Shown piece after piece: positions 52,604 to 61,263 of a stretch of 64,000 bases of DNA. The position numbers and the translations under genes were made by a program. The stretch is from Acinetobacter bereziniae LMG 1003 = CIP 70.12. GTDB lineage: Bacteria > Pseudomonadota > Gammaproteobacteria > Pseudomonadales > Moraxellaceae. How positions within the stretch are numbered: position 1 is the stretch's first letter; every line of letters begins with the position of its first letter. The stretch spans positions 2,816,416 through 2,880,415 of the forward strand of contig NZ_KB849756.1 in assembly GCF_000368925.1 (NCBI RefSeq), in the 5' to 3' direction. A model generated the notes under the pieces. It was not told the origin of the DNA. It saw only the letters and a list, made by a program, of their open reading frames with translations, and searched no databases.

Positions 52604-53482
52604 ATGAAGATATTAACTTTTCGCAATACAAATGGTCAAAATACTGTAGCTCAACTAACATCTACAGGAAATGTTCAGCCATTAGCTTACCCAGACGGCA
52701 GACCTGTTAATGATCTACAGGCTTTAATTGAAAGCAATCTATCATTAGCCTTACTTAAGTTTGATGGCCCTGAGCTAACTTTTGATTCAATCAAATTGCT
52801 AGCTCCAATTCCTCAACCAAAACGAAATATTTTCTGTGTGGGTAAAAATTATATTAACCATGCTCACGAATTTACTAAGAGTGGATTTGATGCTGGGCAA
52901 ACTGCCAAGGATGCAATTCCAACAGATCCTATTGTATTTTCTAAAACACCTGAAACGGTAATTGCTCACAAAGATAAAATTTGGGAGGCTGAGGGTGTAA
53001 GTGATGCTTTGGATTATGAAGCAGAATTAGCTGTTATTATTGGTAAAGGTGGCCGTGGAATTTCAAAAGAAAATGCTTTAGATCATGTGTGGGGCTACAC
53101 AATTATTAATGATATGACAGCTCGTGATTGGCAAAAACGTCACAAACAATGGCATTTAGGAAAGTCATTTGATACGTTCGGTCCAATGGGTCCAGTTATT
53201 GTAACAGCAGATGACATCGATGCCAGTAATTTAAATCTTAAATGCTGGATCAATGGTGAACTTCGTCAAAATACTAATACTCGAGACTTAATTTTTGACA
53301 TTCCAACTTTAATTGAAACAATATCTGCCGGTATTACACTTATACCTGGAGATATTATTGCAACTGGTACACCTGAAGGTGTTGGCATTGGTTTCAATCC
53401 TCCACGTTTTCTTAAGCGCGGTGATGTAGTTGCTATTGAAATTGAAGGAATTGGCCTCCTTGAAAATGAGATTGGCCTATGA
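52604..53482 (+). CDS. Fumarylacetoacetate hydrolase (FAH) family protein
   Basis: A 292-residue enzyme of the FAH/2-hydroxyhepta-2,4-diene-1,7-dioate isomerase fold. Motifs are IFCVGKNYINHAHEF, PIVFSKTPETVIAHKD and the metal-binding DYEAELAVIIGKGGRGIS, then MTARDWQKRHKQWHLGKSFD split and ATGTPEGVGIG. Members cleave or isomerise beta-diketo or 2-oxo-acids in ring-cleavage pathways. First of four genes divergent from the GntR gene. Its stop overlaps the start of the next gene by four bases. Confidence 0.9.
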   Translation: MKILTFRNTNGQNTVAQLTSTGNVQPLAYPDGRPVNDLQALIESNLSLALLKFDGPELTFDSIKLLAPIPQPKRNIFCVGKNYINHAHEFTKSGFDAGQTAKDAIPTDPIVFSKTPETVIAHKDKIWEAEGVSDALDYEAELAVIIGKGGRGISKENALDHVWGYTIINDMTARDWQKRHKQWHLGKSFDTFGPMGPVIVTADDIDASNLNLKCWINGELRQNTNTRDLIFDIPTLIETISAGITLIPGDIIATGTPEGVGIGFNPPRFLKRGDVVAIEIEGIGLLENEIGL

Positions 53483-54258
53483 GTTCTGTAAATATTAATA
53501 ATCTTTGGGTTGAAGATTCAGGAATTGGCGAAGAGGTAGTTCTACTTATTCATGGTTTGGGCGGTAGTTCTAACTTTTGGTCTCCAATACTATCAGTTTT
53601 TAGTGGTTATCGAACTATTCGTCCAGATTTAGCAGGAGCTGCACGTAGTACTAAATGTGTTGAAAAGTTAAGCATTCGTAGCCATGTTTCTTCGTTAATT
53701 ACGATTTTAGATGAACTTGGTATTAATAAAATACACGTTGTTGCTCATTCAATGGGTACTATTATTGCACAACATTTAGCTGTTTCTCATCCTGATCGCG
53801 TACTGTCATTAGCATTATTCGGTCCATTAACAGCACCTACTGATACAGCACGTGAAGCAACGCGTAACAGAGCAAATCAGGCGCGTACAGGGAATATAGC
53901 AATGCAAGAAATTGCAGATGCTATTTGTCAGGCAGCGACTAGTGCTGAAACCAAAAAGGACCGACCTGTAGCATTAGCTTTAATACGTGAATCTATTATG
54001 CGTCAATCTGCCGAAGGTTATGCATTAAATTGTGAAGCATTAGCTGAAGCACAAGCTGCGGATATTAAGAAATTAATAATACCTGTATTACTTGTAACTG
54101 GTGATGAGGATCGTGTCGGCACACCAGAGGGAATTTTGGCAATGTCTGAACAATTGACTGATCATTATCAATTTATTCTGAAGGGATGTGGTCACTGGAC
54201 CACTTATGAAAAGCCTTTTGAATGTATTCGCATTTTAGCGGATTTTTATAAGATTTAG
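53479..54258 (+). CDS. Alpha/beta hydrolase
   Basis: A 259-residue cytosolic alpha/beta-hydrolase. The oxyanion motif is HGLGGSSNFW, the nucleophile elbow AHSMGT with Ser91, the acid is probably Asp in GDEDRVGTPE and the His in CGHWTTYEKP. It resembles MhpC/3-oxoadipate-enol-lactonase-type C-C or ester hydrolases. ATGA overlap with the FAA hydrolase gene shows translational coupling. Confidence 0.88.
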   Translation: MSSVNINNLWVEDSGIGEEVVLLIHGLGGSSNFWSPILSVFSGYRTIRPDLAGAARSTKCVEKLSIRSHVSSLITILDELGINKIHVVAHSMGTIIAQHLAVSHPDRVLSLALFGPLTAPTDTAREATRNRANQARTGNIAMQEIADAICQAATSAETKKDRPVALALIRESIMRQSAEGYALNCEALAEAQAADIKKLIIPVLLVTGDEDRVGTPEGILAMSEQLTDHYQFILKGCGHWTTYEKPFECIRILADFYKI

Positions 54259-54387
54259 TTAAATTGTAAATTCATCAAGGAAAGATTAATTAACAAGATG
54301 ACTTATGAATAGTCCGTTGAAAAATAATTTTAATGGACTTTCATAAAAGTCTCTAAAAGAAATATTCAATTATTTTAGGATAAAAGT

Positions 54388-55746
54388 ATGGAAACTATAG
54401 CTATTACTAATGTATTAATTTTTGACGGAACTGGTACTGATCCCTTCAAAGGAGAAGTATTGATTGAAGACAACCAAATCAAAGCAATTGCTCGAGATGG
54501 GCAATATTTGGAAACTGGAGATGCTAAAATTATTGATGGGCATGGTGCTTTCTTAATGCCAGGTATGACAGAAGGGCATACCCATTTTTCATGGAATGAT
54601 CAGCCTAGTTTATCTGCTATCCAATTTATGCCTCCTGAAGAGCATATTGTTTGGTGTATACGTGTTGCAAAACGTTACTTAGAAATGGGATGGACAAGTG
54701 CATTAGGAGCAGCAACAGCAAAACCAAGATTAGATGTCGTAACTCGTAATGTCATTGAAGATAAGCTTTTCCCTGGTCCACGCTACCTTGCTGGTAGTCA
54801 AGAAATAACAACATCAGGAGGATTAGGTGATAATACACTCCCTCATCTTACCGACCCTGCTATGAATTTTGGTCAAGTTTGTAATGGACCAGAAGATATG
54901 CGTCGTATAGTACGAATGTTTGTAAAATATGGAGTTGACCACTTAAAGATCAATTTGTCTGGTGAATATATTACAGGTATTCCAGCTGAAGCTAACCCAT
55001 TTTCTGAAGAAGAAATTGCTATGTTAGCTGCTGAAGCTAAACTTGCAGGTAAACGAGTTGCGGCTCATGCGCGTTCCAATGAGTCTGTTAAAGCATGCGT
55101 AAAACATGGTTTTGAACTCGTATTTCATGCGAGCTTTGCTGATGATGAAGCCATAGATATGTTAGCAGAAAATAAAGATAAACACTTTGTGGTACCAGGT
55201 TTAGGTTGGTTGATAAATACAATTTACAATGCTAGTGAATTTGGCATAACAGAAGAAATTGCTACCAAAATGGGATATAAGCGTGAACTCGAGGTAGCAT
55301 CAGAAACACTTTCTAAAATGCATAAACGTGGTATTCGAATTTTACCAGGTGGGGATTATGGTTTTGCTTGGATGCCTCATGGTACTAATGCACGTGATTT
55401 AGAATATTTAGTTCAATATGTTGGCATGACTCCTAAAGAAGCATTATTAGCAGCAACAAAGCATGGTGCTGAATTAATGATGAGATCAGATGAATTAGGT
55501 CAAATAAAAGAAGGTTACCTTGCTGATATTATTTTGGTTGATGGTAATCCACTTGAGAATTTAGCTCTACTTCAAGATCCAGAAAAAATATTAATGGTTA
55601 TGAAGGATGGTGAAATTTTTAAAAATGTTAGAACTATACTTCCTCCGCGTGGTGTAATTCATTCAGTTTATGGTGGCAATCCACTTGTAGAATCAGGTAT
55701 ACGCAAAGTAGCACCAATAGATCCAATGGATTCTTATACCTCTTAA
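54388..55746 (+). CDS. Metal-dependent amidohydrolase (imidazolonepropionase-like)
   Basis: A 452-residue protein of the amidohydrolase superfamily: HxH motif GHTHFSW (His64, His66), carbamylated lysine Lys187 in DHLKINLSG, metal-ligand histidines His227 in AAHARS and His247 in VFHASF, and Asp323 in PGGDYGF. The N- and C-terminal beta segments form the composite domain. The subgroup cleaves amide, lactone or C-N bonds; the substrate is unknown. It starts 130 bases after the hydrolase, so may have its own promoter as well. Confidence 0.9.
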   Translation: METIAITNVLIFDGTGTDPFKGEVLIEDNQIKAIARDGQYLETGDAKIIDGHGAFLMPGMTEGHTHFSWNDQPSLSAIQFMPPEEHIVWCIRVAKRYLEMGWTSALGAATAKPRLDVVTRNVIEDKLFPGPRYLAGSQEITTSGGLGDNTLPHLTDPAMNFGQVCNGPEDMRRIVRMFVKYGVDHLKINLSGEYITGIPAEANPFSEEEIAMLAAEAKLAGKRVAAHARSNESVKACVKHGFELVFHASFADDEAIDMLAENKDKHFVVPGLGWLINTIYNASEFGITEEIATKMGYKRELEVASETLSKMHKRGIRILPGGDYGFAWMPHGTNARDLEYLVQYVGMTPKEALLAATKHGAELMMRSDELGQIKEGYLADIILVDGNPLENLALLQDPEKILMVMKDGEIFKNVRTILPPRGVIHSVYGGNPLVESGIRKVAPIDPMDSYTS

Positions 55747-55821
55747 CTTTTTATCAATGGTTTTACCCTTAATTGATGAATAGGGTAAAACCAGCCTTCA
55801 TACATATAAGGATATTTCGCC

Positions 55822-56601
55822 ATGGCTCATTTAAATTGGCTAAAGGGTGTGTTTTTTTTCGCCTATATATTTTCTACAAATACTTCTGCTGAAAATTTTA
55901 CACTTAATTCATTTTCATTTTTAATTACGAACCAAGCTAAACCTGATGCAATCTATGGCTATGGAAGTAATGACAAAGATTTACAAATGTTTCAATATGA
56001 ACATTTTAGTACGCATAATTGGGGTGATATTTATTTTGATGCTGAACTATTTTATGGGAATGATGTCGGAACTCCAGTCGAAAATGGCAATAGCACACAA
56101 CATTTATTAGTACTCAATCCCCGTTTAAGTATAGGAAAGCTTACTAATAAGCCACTAGATTGGGGGCTAATTAGTGATGTTAGTTTAATAAGTCGTTGGG
56201 AAGCTAGTAGTTATCCATCAAGTGATCGGTTCCTAGCACAAAATTATGGATTTTCTTTAAACTTTGATGTTCCTGGTTTTTCTTGGTTTGAATCAGGAGT
56301 GCTTTATCGCGATACTAATTTTGATCCAGACACTTGGTTATGGCGTACAGTCTTAATGTCCAAACCATTAGTAGTCAAAAACCAAAAACTCCATTTTAAT
56401 CTTCTTTCTTTAATTAATGGAAGTACTAATAATGGTACTGAAGTATTTGAACGTGGCGATATCCTATGGGAAATAGGGGGAAATTCTAAAGCTCAAGTAG
56501 GAGTAAGGCTTGAATATGCAAGTTATGATAATGATCCACTAAAATTAAATGGAAATTATGACAGATTTACTCCATTTTTAATGTTTAAATATACTCCTTA
56601 G
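55822..56601 (+). CDS. Tsx-like outer-membrane channel protein
   Basis: A 259-residue protein with a signal peptide (about residues 1-23, ending TSAE) followed by alternating strands rich in aromatic residues and ending in a phenylalanine/aromatic-terminal motif (MFKYTP), a sign of a beta barrel. Segments HFSTHNWGDIYFDAELFYG and SRWEASSYPSSDRF resemble nucleoside-specific channel Tsx family. As the last gene of the hydrolase operon it probably imports the pathway substrate. The assignment to Tsx is by pattern only. Confidence 0.7.
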   Translation: MAHLNWLKGVFFFAYIFSTNTSAENFTLNSFSFLITNQAKPDAIYGYGSNDKDLQMFQYEHFSTHNWGDIYFDAELFYGNDVGTPVENGNSTQHLLVLNPRLSIGKLTNKPLDWGLISDVSLISRWEASSYPSSDRFLAQNYGFSLNFDVPGFSWFESGVLYRDTNFDPDTWLWRTVLMSKPLVVKNQKLHFNLLSLINGSTNNGTEVFERGDILWEIGGNSKAQVGVRLEYASYDNDPLKLNGNYDRFTPFLMFKYTP

Positions 56602-56833
56602 TGGATAAAATAATATTATTTGATTACAAGTAGTTAATCTCTTTAAAAGATTATAATGAATTAATTTCCTAAAATTAACGTACCATAACTTATATAATGG
56701 GCTTTATTTTCTTTAAATCAATATTTTAACTTAAGCCATTCCAGTATACTGAAATGGCTTTAATGATTTTCATATTCCAAAATTAATCAAGAAATAATGC
56801 TTCTCAATGGTATTTGTTTTAATGAAACAATCT

Positions 56834-57172
56834 TTATTCGTCGTCTAATAAGTCCATTTGCTTAGCAATTTGATAGAGGTTATTTGAACGATTGCCTGTG
56901 CGACAGAACATAAGGACCGGTTTTGGAAGCTCGTTAAAACGATTCGCAAACGTTCTGACATCGACTTCTGTAATTTGTCCTGCAACAACAGGTAAAAATA
57001 CATAATCTAACCCAGCAGCACGTGCTGCTTCTTCGATCTGTGCGCTGGTAGGCTGTTCTGAACCACCCTCTAAATCAGGGCGGTTATTGATGACAGACTT
57101 AAACCCTTTCTCTGCAACTTGAGCAATATGTTCTGGACCTATTTGACCTGCGAAACCAACATTTTCACTCAT
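56834..57172 (-). CDS. DUF442/TIGR01244-type phosphatase or sulfurtransferase domain protein
   Basis: A 112-residue single-domain protein: SVINNRPDLEGGSEQP and the active-site loop MFCRTGNRS (Cys90 to Arg95), characteristic of the beta-lactamase-hydrolase-like Blh N-terminal/DUF442 family related to rhodanese and tyrosine phosphatases. In Blh it is fused to a metallo-beta-lactamase-fold persulfide dioxygenase; here it stands alone. A role in sulfide or thiol chemistry is inferred. Confidence 0.88.
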   Translation of the reverse strand: MSENVGFAGQIGPEHIAQVAEKGFKSVINNRPDLEGGSEQPTSAQIEEAARAAGLDYVFLPVVAGQITEVDVRTFANRFNELPKPVLMFCRTGNRSNNLYQIAKQMDLLDDE

Positions 57173-57298
57173 TTCGTCACTCCTATATTATTTAAAATCA
57201 AATATGCTATATATAATAGCATTAAGCTCAGAACTGAGTTTGGACTACAAAAGATTTATAAAAGAAATATCTATAAAAGATAACGCAATGGAGTGTGT

Positions 57299-58195
57299 AT
57301 GTACGCATATACAGTTGAACCACTGTATGTCCCGATCGGGCAAGAAGTTATAGCCGCAGATTTTTATCGTCCTAAAAACTTAAAGAAACCAGCTGTAATC
57401 ATTATGGCACATGGCTTTGCTTGTCTTAGACAATTTAGACTGATTGCATATGCACAAAAATTTGCGCAAGCTGGTTATGCGGTTGTGCTCTTTGACTATC
57501 GTTTCTGGGGAGGGAGTACCGGCTTTCCCCGTGAACTGATTTCTTTACAAAATCAGATGGAAGATTGGAAAACGGTCGTTAATTATGTGGCAACACAAAA
57601 GAAAATAAATTCTAAGAAAATGGTGTTATGGGGGACATCGCTGAGTGGTGGTTATGTATTGAGCCTTGCCAGTGAACTTAAAAATGTTCAAGGGATCATG
57701 GTACAGGTACCTTATGTCGATGGGGCAGAAACGGCAAAATCATTCCCGATTCAGCAGCTTCCTAAAGCTTTAAAAATATCCAGTCAAGATTATATGGGGG
57801 CAAAAGTTGGCATGCTGCCACGTACCTTACCTGTCGTGCATCCCTATGACCTTTGCTTCATTCCAACCAAAGACAGCTACAACGGTTATATGTCGATTGT
57901 GCATCCTGATTATTTTTGGAGTGGTGAAGTTCCTGCACGAGTTTTCTTTAATTTAATTCGTTTTAGACCAATTCAGACAGTAAGAAGTATTAATGTTCCT
58001 GTGTTATTTATTGCTTCTAAAAAAGACAGTTTTATCCCAATAGAATCTAGTCGAGAAACGGCGACGAACATAGCACCTTTTGTGCAATATCATGAGTGGG
58101 ATATGGCGCATTTTGATATTTATCACGGGAAATGGTTGGAAAAAGCAATTTTGACCCAATTAGACTTTTTACACCAACATATAGGAGTGAGCTAG
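57299..58195 (+). CDS. Alpha/beta hydrolase (dienelactone-hydrolase/DUF1100-like)
   Basis: A 298-residue soluble hydrolase. The oxyanion loop is AHGFACLRQF, the nucleophile region LWGTSLSGGYV (Ser114) and later Asp in IASKKDSFIP and His in AHFDIYHG. The nucleophile elbow reads GTSLS rather than GxSxG. It fits the family of plasmid-borne or chromosomal alpha/beta hydrolases of unknown substrate. A GTG start at 57293 is possible, but ATG at 57299 has GGAG five bases upstream. Its stop touches the trxC start. Confidence 0.85.
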   Translation: MYAYTVEPLYVPIGQEVIAADFYRPKNLKKPAVIIMAHGFACLRQFRLIAYAQKFAQAGYAVVLFDYRFWGGSTGFPRELISLQNQMEDWKTVVNYVATQKKINSKKMVLWGTSLSGGYVLSLASELKNVQGIMVQVPYVDGAETAKSFPIQQLPKALKISSQDYMGAKVGMLPRTLPVVHPYDLCFIPTKDSYNGYMSIVHPDYFWSGEVPARVFFNLIRFRPIQTVRSINVPVLFIASKKDSFIPIESSRETATNIAPFVQYHEWDMAHFDIYHGKWLEKAILTQLDFLHQHIGVS

Positions 58196-58627
58196 ATGAT
58201 TATCGTATGTCCATCATGTGGCGCAAAAAACCGTGTTCCTGAAGACAAGCTGAATGCGCAGCCGAGTTGTGGGCAATGCCATCAAAATCTTATACCACTT
58301 GCTCCAATTGAATTAAATGAACAGAATTTTAGTAATTTCGTCAGTCACAGCGACTTACCTATCCTGATTGATTTATGGGCAGAGTGGTGTGGTCCATGCA
58401 AAATGATGGCACCTCATTTTGCCCAAGTGGCGGGCAGTAATCCCAATGTGGTTTTTGCCAAAATTGATACAGAAGCCAACCCTCGTTTGAGTAGTGCATT
58501 TAATATTCGTAGCATACCAACCTTGGTTTTAATGAATAAAACCACAGAAGTTGCTAGAATTAGCGGTGCGTTACGGGCTAACCAATTACAAGAATGGTTA
58601 GATCAACAATTGAATGCCCTTAAGTAA
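58196..58627 (+). CDS. trxC: Thioredoxin 2
   Basis: A 143-residue thioredoxin with an N-terminal zinc ribbon (Cys5, Cys8, Cys25, Cys28) and the active site WCGPC (Cys65, Cys68), the defining layout of TrxC. It acts in disulfide reduction and oxidative stress. The ATG immediately follows the alpha/beta hydrolase stop, so the two are coupled. Confidence 0.96.
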   Translation: MIIVCPSCGAKNRVPEDKLNAQPSCGQCHQNLIPLAPIELNEQNFSNFVSHSDLPILIDLWAEWCGPCKMMAPHFAQVAGSNPNVVFAKIDTEANPRLSSAFNIRSIPTLVLMNKTTEVARISGALRANQLQEWLDQQLNALK

Positions 58628-58647
58628 TTCACGGGCTCGGAGTTATT

Positions 58648-59070
58648 GTGTCAGATTCTCATGTAAAACCTGAAGGTACACTGTCTTTACAAACCATCGC
58701 AATGCCAGCAGATACAAACTGGAGTGGTGATGTTTTTGGTGGTTGGATTGTTTCACAAATGGACTTGGCTGGCGCTATTCATGCAGAACGTTTTAGTAAA
58801 GGGCGTTGTGCAACTATTTCGATTAATCAAATGACTTTCCTTGTTCCAGTGAAAGTGGGTGATGTGATTAGTTGTTATACCAAAATTTTAAAAGTGGGGA
58901 ATACCTCCATTCAAATGCAGATTGAAGTGTGGGACAGTCACGACAGTTCACGTGCTGCCAAGCGTGTGACAGCAGGTGTATTCACTTTTGTTGCTGTGGA
59001 CGTTACAGGGAATAAACGACAAATTCCTGAGGATGTAAAACAAAAGCACCTTGCATCACAAACAGTGTGA
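58648..59070 (+). CDS. Acyl-CoA thioesterase (YciA-like)
   Basis: A 140-residue hotdog-fold thioesterase: MPADTNWSGDVFGGWIVSQM, in part, with the catalytic Asp/Asn region, then ISINQMTFLVPVKVGDVISC in pieces. It hydrolyses acyl-CoAs of several lengths. The start is GTG with GGAG five bases upstream. Twenty bases after trxC, likely the same transcript. Confidence 0.92.
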   Translation: MSDSHVKPEGTLSLQTIAMPADTNWSGDVFGGWIVSQMDLAGAIHAERFSKGRCATISINQMTFLVPVKVGDVISCYTKILKVGNTSIQMQIEVWDSHDSSRAAKRVTAGVFTFVAVDVTGNKRQIPEDVKQKHLASQTV

Positions 59071-59081
59071 TGGCTTCAACT

Positions 59082-59112
59082 AAAAAATCCCAACATTGTT
59101 TGGGATTTTTTT
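59082..59112. terminator. Bidirectional terminator
   Basis: AAAAAATCCCAA and TTGGGATTTTTT pair around a six-base loop between the thioesterase and a convergent gene. Confidence 0.85.
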
Positions 59113-59141
59113 ATGGGTTCGAACAGTACAGATTTGCTGTT

Positions 59142-59657
59142 TCAGAACATGGTGTTTTGATTGGCACTTGTCTCAGGAACGGGTTGTCGTACATCCCAGT
59201 GTTCAACAATCTTGCCATTTTCAACTCTAAAAATGTCGATGATCGCAACACCTCGATCTTGTGGATTCATTGTGGAATGAACATGCAGAAATACTAAATT
59301 TCCTTCAGCGACCGCACGTTTAATCACACTTTTTGCTTCCGGATTGTCTTGAAAATATTGGGTAAAGTAGTTCACAAATGGTGCTTTGCCGTCAGGAACA
59401 CGTGGATTGTGCTGAATATACTGTTCACCAATATAGCGATCAGCATAAGTTTTGACTTGGTGTTTCTGAAATACACCCTCATAAAAATCAGTCACAAGCG
59501 CTTTGTTCTGTTGTGCAAGCTGGTTTGCCGCCACGACTTTTGTGCTGTTGTTAGTGAGGTTGGAGTTGATTTGATTTTGGGCACATGCTGTTAAAAATAA
59601 AACAGGACTCAGCATGAGCGTCAATACAATTAATTTAGGTGGGATATTGGATTTCAT
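59142..59657 (-). CDS. SnoaL-like (NTF2-fold) lipoprotein
   Basis: A 171-residue lipoprotein: signal peptide and lipobox LTAC (Cys25 from MKSNIPPKLIVLTLM). The mature domain is a SnoaL/NTF2-like cone (VTDFYEGVFQKHQVKTYADR in part, QYIQHNPRVPDGKAPFVNYF split, RVENGKIVEHWDVRQ). Such proteins often have ring-cyclase or isomerase roles; the substrate is not known. The frame extends to 59738, but ATG at 59657 has GAGA seven bases upstream and puts the signal peptide first. Confidence 0.85.
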   Translation of the reverse strand: MKSNIPPKLIVLTLMLSPVLFLTACAQNQINSNLTNNSTKVVAANQLAQQNKALVTDFYEGVFQKHQVKTYADRYIGEQYIQHNPRVPDGKAPFVNYFTQYFQDNPEAKSVIKRAVAEGNLVFLHVHSTMNPQDRGVAIIDIFRVENGKIVEHWDVRQPVPETSANQNTMF

Positions 59658-59795
59658 GATTATTCTCAATATTTCAAGATGATGTTTTAACATCATCTTG
59701 ATGAATAAATATTGATGAATATAGTGACCAATCGTCATTCATTATGGGGACTTTAGTAATTTTTATACTTACTTAAAAGTAAGTTTTATTTACAT

Positions 59796-60299
59796 TTATT
59801 TATTTTTTAGGCGATCTTTAGATACCCATGCCCAAACCATTTGGCACTCTACAGGTTCTTTGCCTGATTCATCCATAATCGTAACTGGAACTAGGGTTTC
59901 ACCCTTTTCAGACGTTTGCATTTCTAAAATTTGTTCAGCGCTAAGGGTCGCTGTTGCTGTCATGTCACCCTTAGATGGGCGTTTGTAGTCAATATGCATA
60001 CTTTTGATCAATACAATTGAGCTATCAGGAACATTCATTCCTGTCACAAAACCTGTGGCTGTTTCTGCAATTAATGCCATCGCAACAGCGTGTAATTGAC
60101 CAATATGATTTTGCATAGCGCGATGGTTTTTAATCTCCACCACCACTTTTGAAGAGCTGACCTCGAGGTATTTAATATTGGCTGTACCCACCATAGGGAC
60201 AACTCGACCAAAGGCTTTACTCCAGAGCGTACTACGAATGCCTTTAGGGAATTTAGAAGTCGCTTTTACAAGTTTAGATAAACGATTGGTCTGAGTCAT
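59796..60299 (-). CDS. Hotdog-fold protein (DUF4442 family)
   Basis: A 167-residue hotdog-fold protein: VEIKNHRAMQNHIGQLHAVA in part, and TGMNVPDSSIVLIKSMHIDY in part, matching DUF4442 proteins, thioesterase relatives with unproven activity. It lies 28 bases downstream of the YajQ-family gene on the same strand, so is probably in its operon. Confidence 0.85.
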   Translation of the reverse strand: MTQTNRLSKLVKATSKFPKGIRSTLWSKAFGRVVPMVGTANIKYLEVSSSKVVVEIKNHRAMQNHIGQLHAVAMALIAETATGFVTGMNVPDSSIVLIKSMHIDYKRPSKGDMTATATLSAEQILEMQTSEKGETLVPVTIMDESGKEPVECQMVWAWVSKDRLKNK

Positions 60300-60327
60300 G
60301 TCTTAACCTATAGGGCTATTAAAGACT

Positions 60328-60816
60328 TTAGTCTTTGAAGTTGTTAAATTGTAAAGGTACACCGAACTGTTGTTCTTTTAAAAACGCCATAACTTGCTGT
60401 AATGTATCGCGCTTTTTATCCGTTACACGAATCTTGTCACCTTGGATAGAAGATTGCACTTTGACGCCGCTTTCTTTAATGGCTTTATTAATTTTTTTTG
60501 CGGTATCTGAGTCAAGTCCATCTTTGAGTTTGATCACTTGAATAACATTCTTACCTGAAGCCGTCATTTTTTGAGGATCAAGTGCTTGGATATCAACTTT
60601 ACGTTTAAAGAAATGATTTTCAAGCATGCTATAAACCTGTTCACATTGGAAATCGCTTTCAGTTGAGATTTTAATCTCTTTGGCTTTTTCGTTGATCTCG
60701 ATAGAAACATCCTGACCACGGAAGTCGAAGCGTGTAGCAATTTCTTTTTGGGTGTTTTGAACCGCATGATTGACTTCAAAAATCTCTAATTCTGAAACAA
60801 TATCGAAAGATGGCAT
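60328..60816 (-). CDS. YajQ-family nucleotide-binding protein
   Basis: A 162-residue protein of the YajQ family: FDIVSELEIFEVNHAVQNTQ split, IATRFDFRGQDVSIE split, QVIKLKDGLDSDTAKKINK and RVTDKKRDTLQQVMAFLK. Family members bind cyclic di-GMP, GTP or tRNA in different species; XC_3703 of Xanthomonas binds cyclic di-GMP. The length is normal. Confidence 0.94.
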   Translation of the reverse strand: MPSFDIVSELEIFEVNHAVQNTQKEIATRFDFRGQDVSIEINEKAKEIKISTESDFQCEQVYSMLENHFFKRKVDIQALDPQKMTASGKNVIQVIKLKDGLDSDTAKKINKAIKESGVKVQSSIQGDKIRVTDKKRDTLQQVMAFLKEQQFGVPLQFNNFKD

Positions 60817-60907
60817 AGTTTAGACCTTTACAAATAGAAAGAATATCTGAGATGCTAGGGATGTTTTCTTCATTTGCCAAGTGTTGTTTACATCAAAGGA
60901 GTGCACA

Positions 60908-61222
60908 ATGATCCGTAAATTAGAAATTACAACATTTGAGTTCCCAGAAGATGCCATTATCTGGGATGTTCGTGACGCAAAAGCCTTTGCTGAAGGTCAT
61001 GTGAAAGGTGCTGTAAATCAGCCCATCGATAGCCTAAGTGCAGAGAGCTTGACTCAAGTGAATTCGGATCAGTCCATCTACATCTTATGTGGTGGTGGAA
61101 GTAAGGCACCTCGTGCTGCTGAAAAATTAGAAAGTTTAGATGGTTCTCGCGATTATGTCGTGCTTATGGGCGGTACTCGTGCTGCACGTGATGCAGGCTT
61201 ACCATTAGAACAAGGTTCGTAA
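60908..61222 (+). CDS. Rhodanese-domain protein
   Basis: A 104-residue single rhodanese domain: IIWDVRDAKAFAEGHVKGAV split, and active-site loop ILCGGGSKAPRAAEKL with Cys61. It moves sulfane sulfur or acts as a phosphatase-like sensor. The frame opens at 60881; ATG at 60908 has AAGGAG six bases upstream. Divergent from the YajQ-family gene, convergent with mnmC. Confidence 0.92.
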   Translation: MIRKLEITTFEFPEDAIIWDVRDAKAFAEGHVKGAVNQPIDSLSAESLTQVNSDQSIYILCGGGSKAPRAAEKLESLDGSRDYVVLMGGTRAARDAGLPLEQGS

Positions 61223-61248
61223 AAAAGCGCCGAAAGGCGCTTTTTTAT
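61221..61248. terminator. Bidirectional terminator
   Basis: AAAAAAGCGCC and GGCGCTTTTTT pair around GAAA, followed by ATT; it serves the rhodanese gene and mnmC. Confidence 0.9.
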
Positions 61249-61263
61249 TGCCAGTAGATGTGA

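Noticed and set aside
51004..56601. Integrative mobile element
   Set aside because: No integrase, transposase, terminal repeats or tRNA attachment site seen at either end; transfer is only inferred from content and position.
59110..59130. GGTTCGAA resembling a tRNA T-arm
   Set aside because: No cloverleaf, anticodon stem or CCA context around it; it follows a terminator and reads into the 3' end of a convergent gene.
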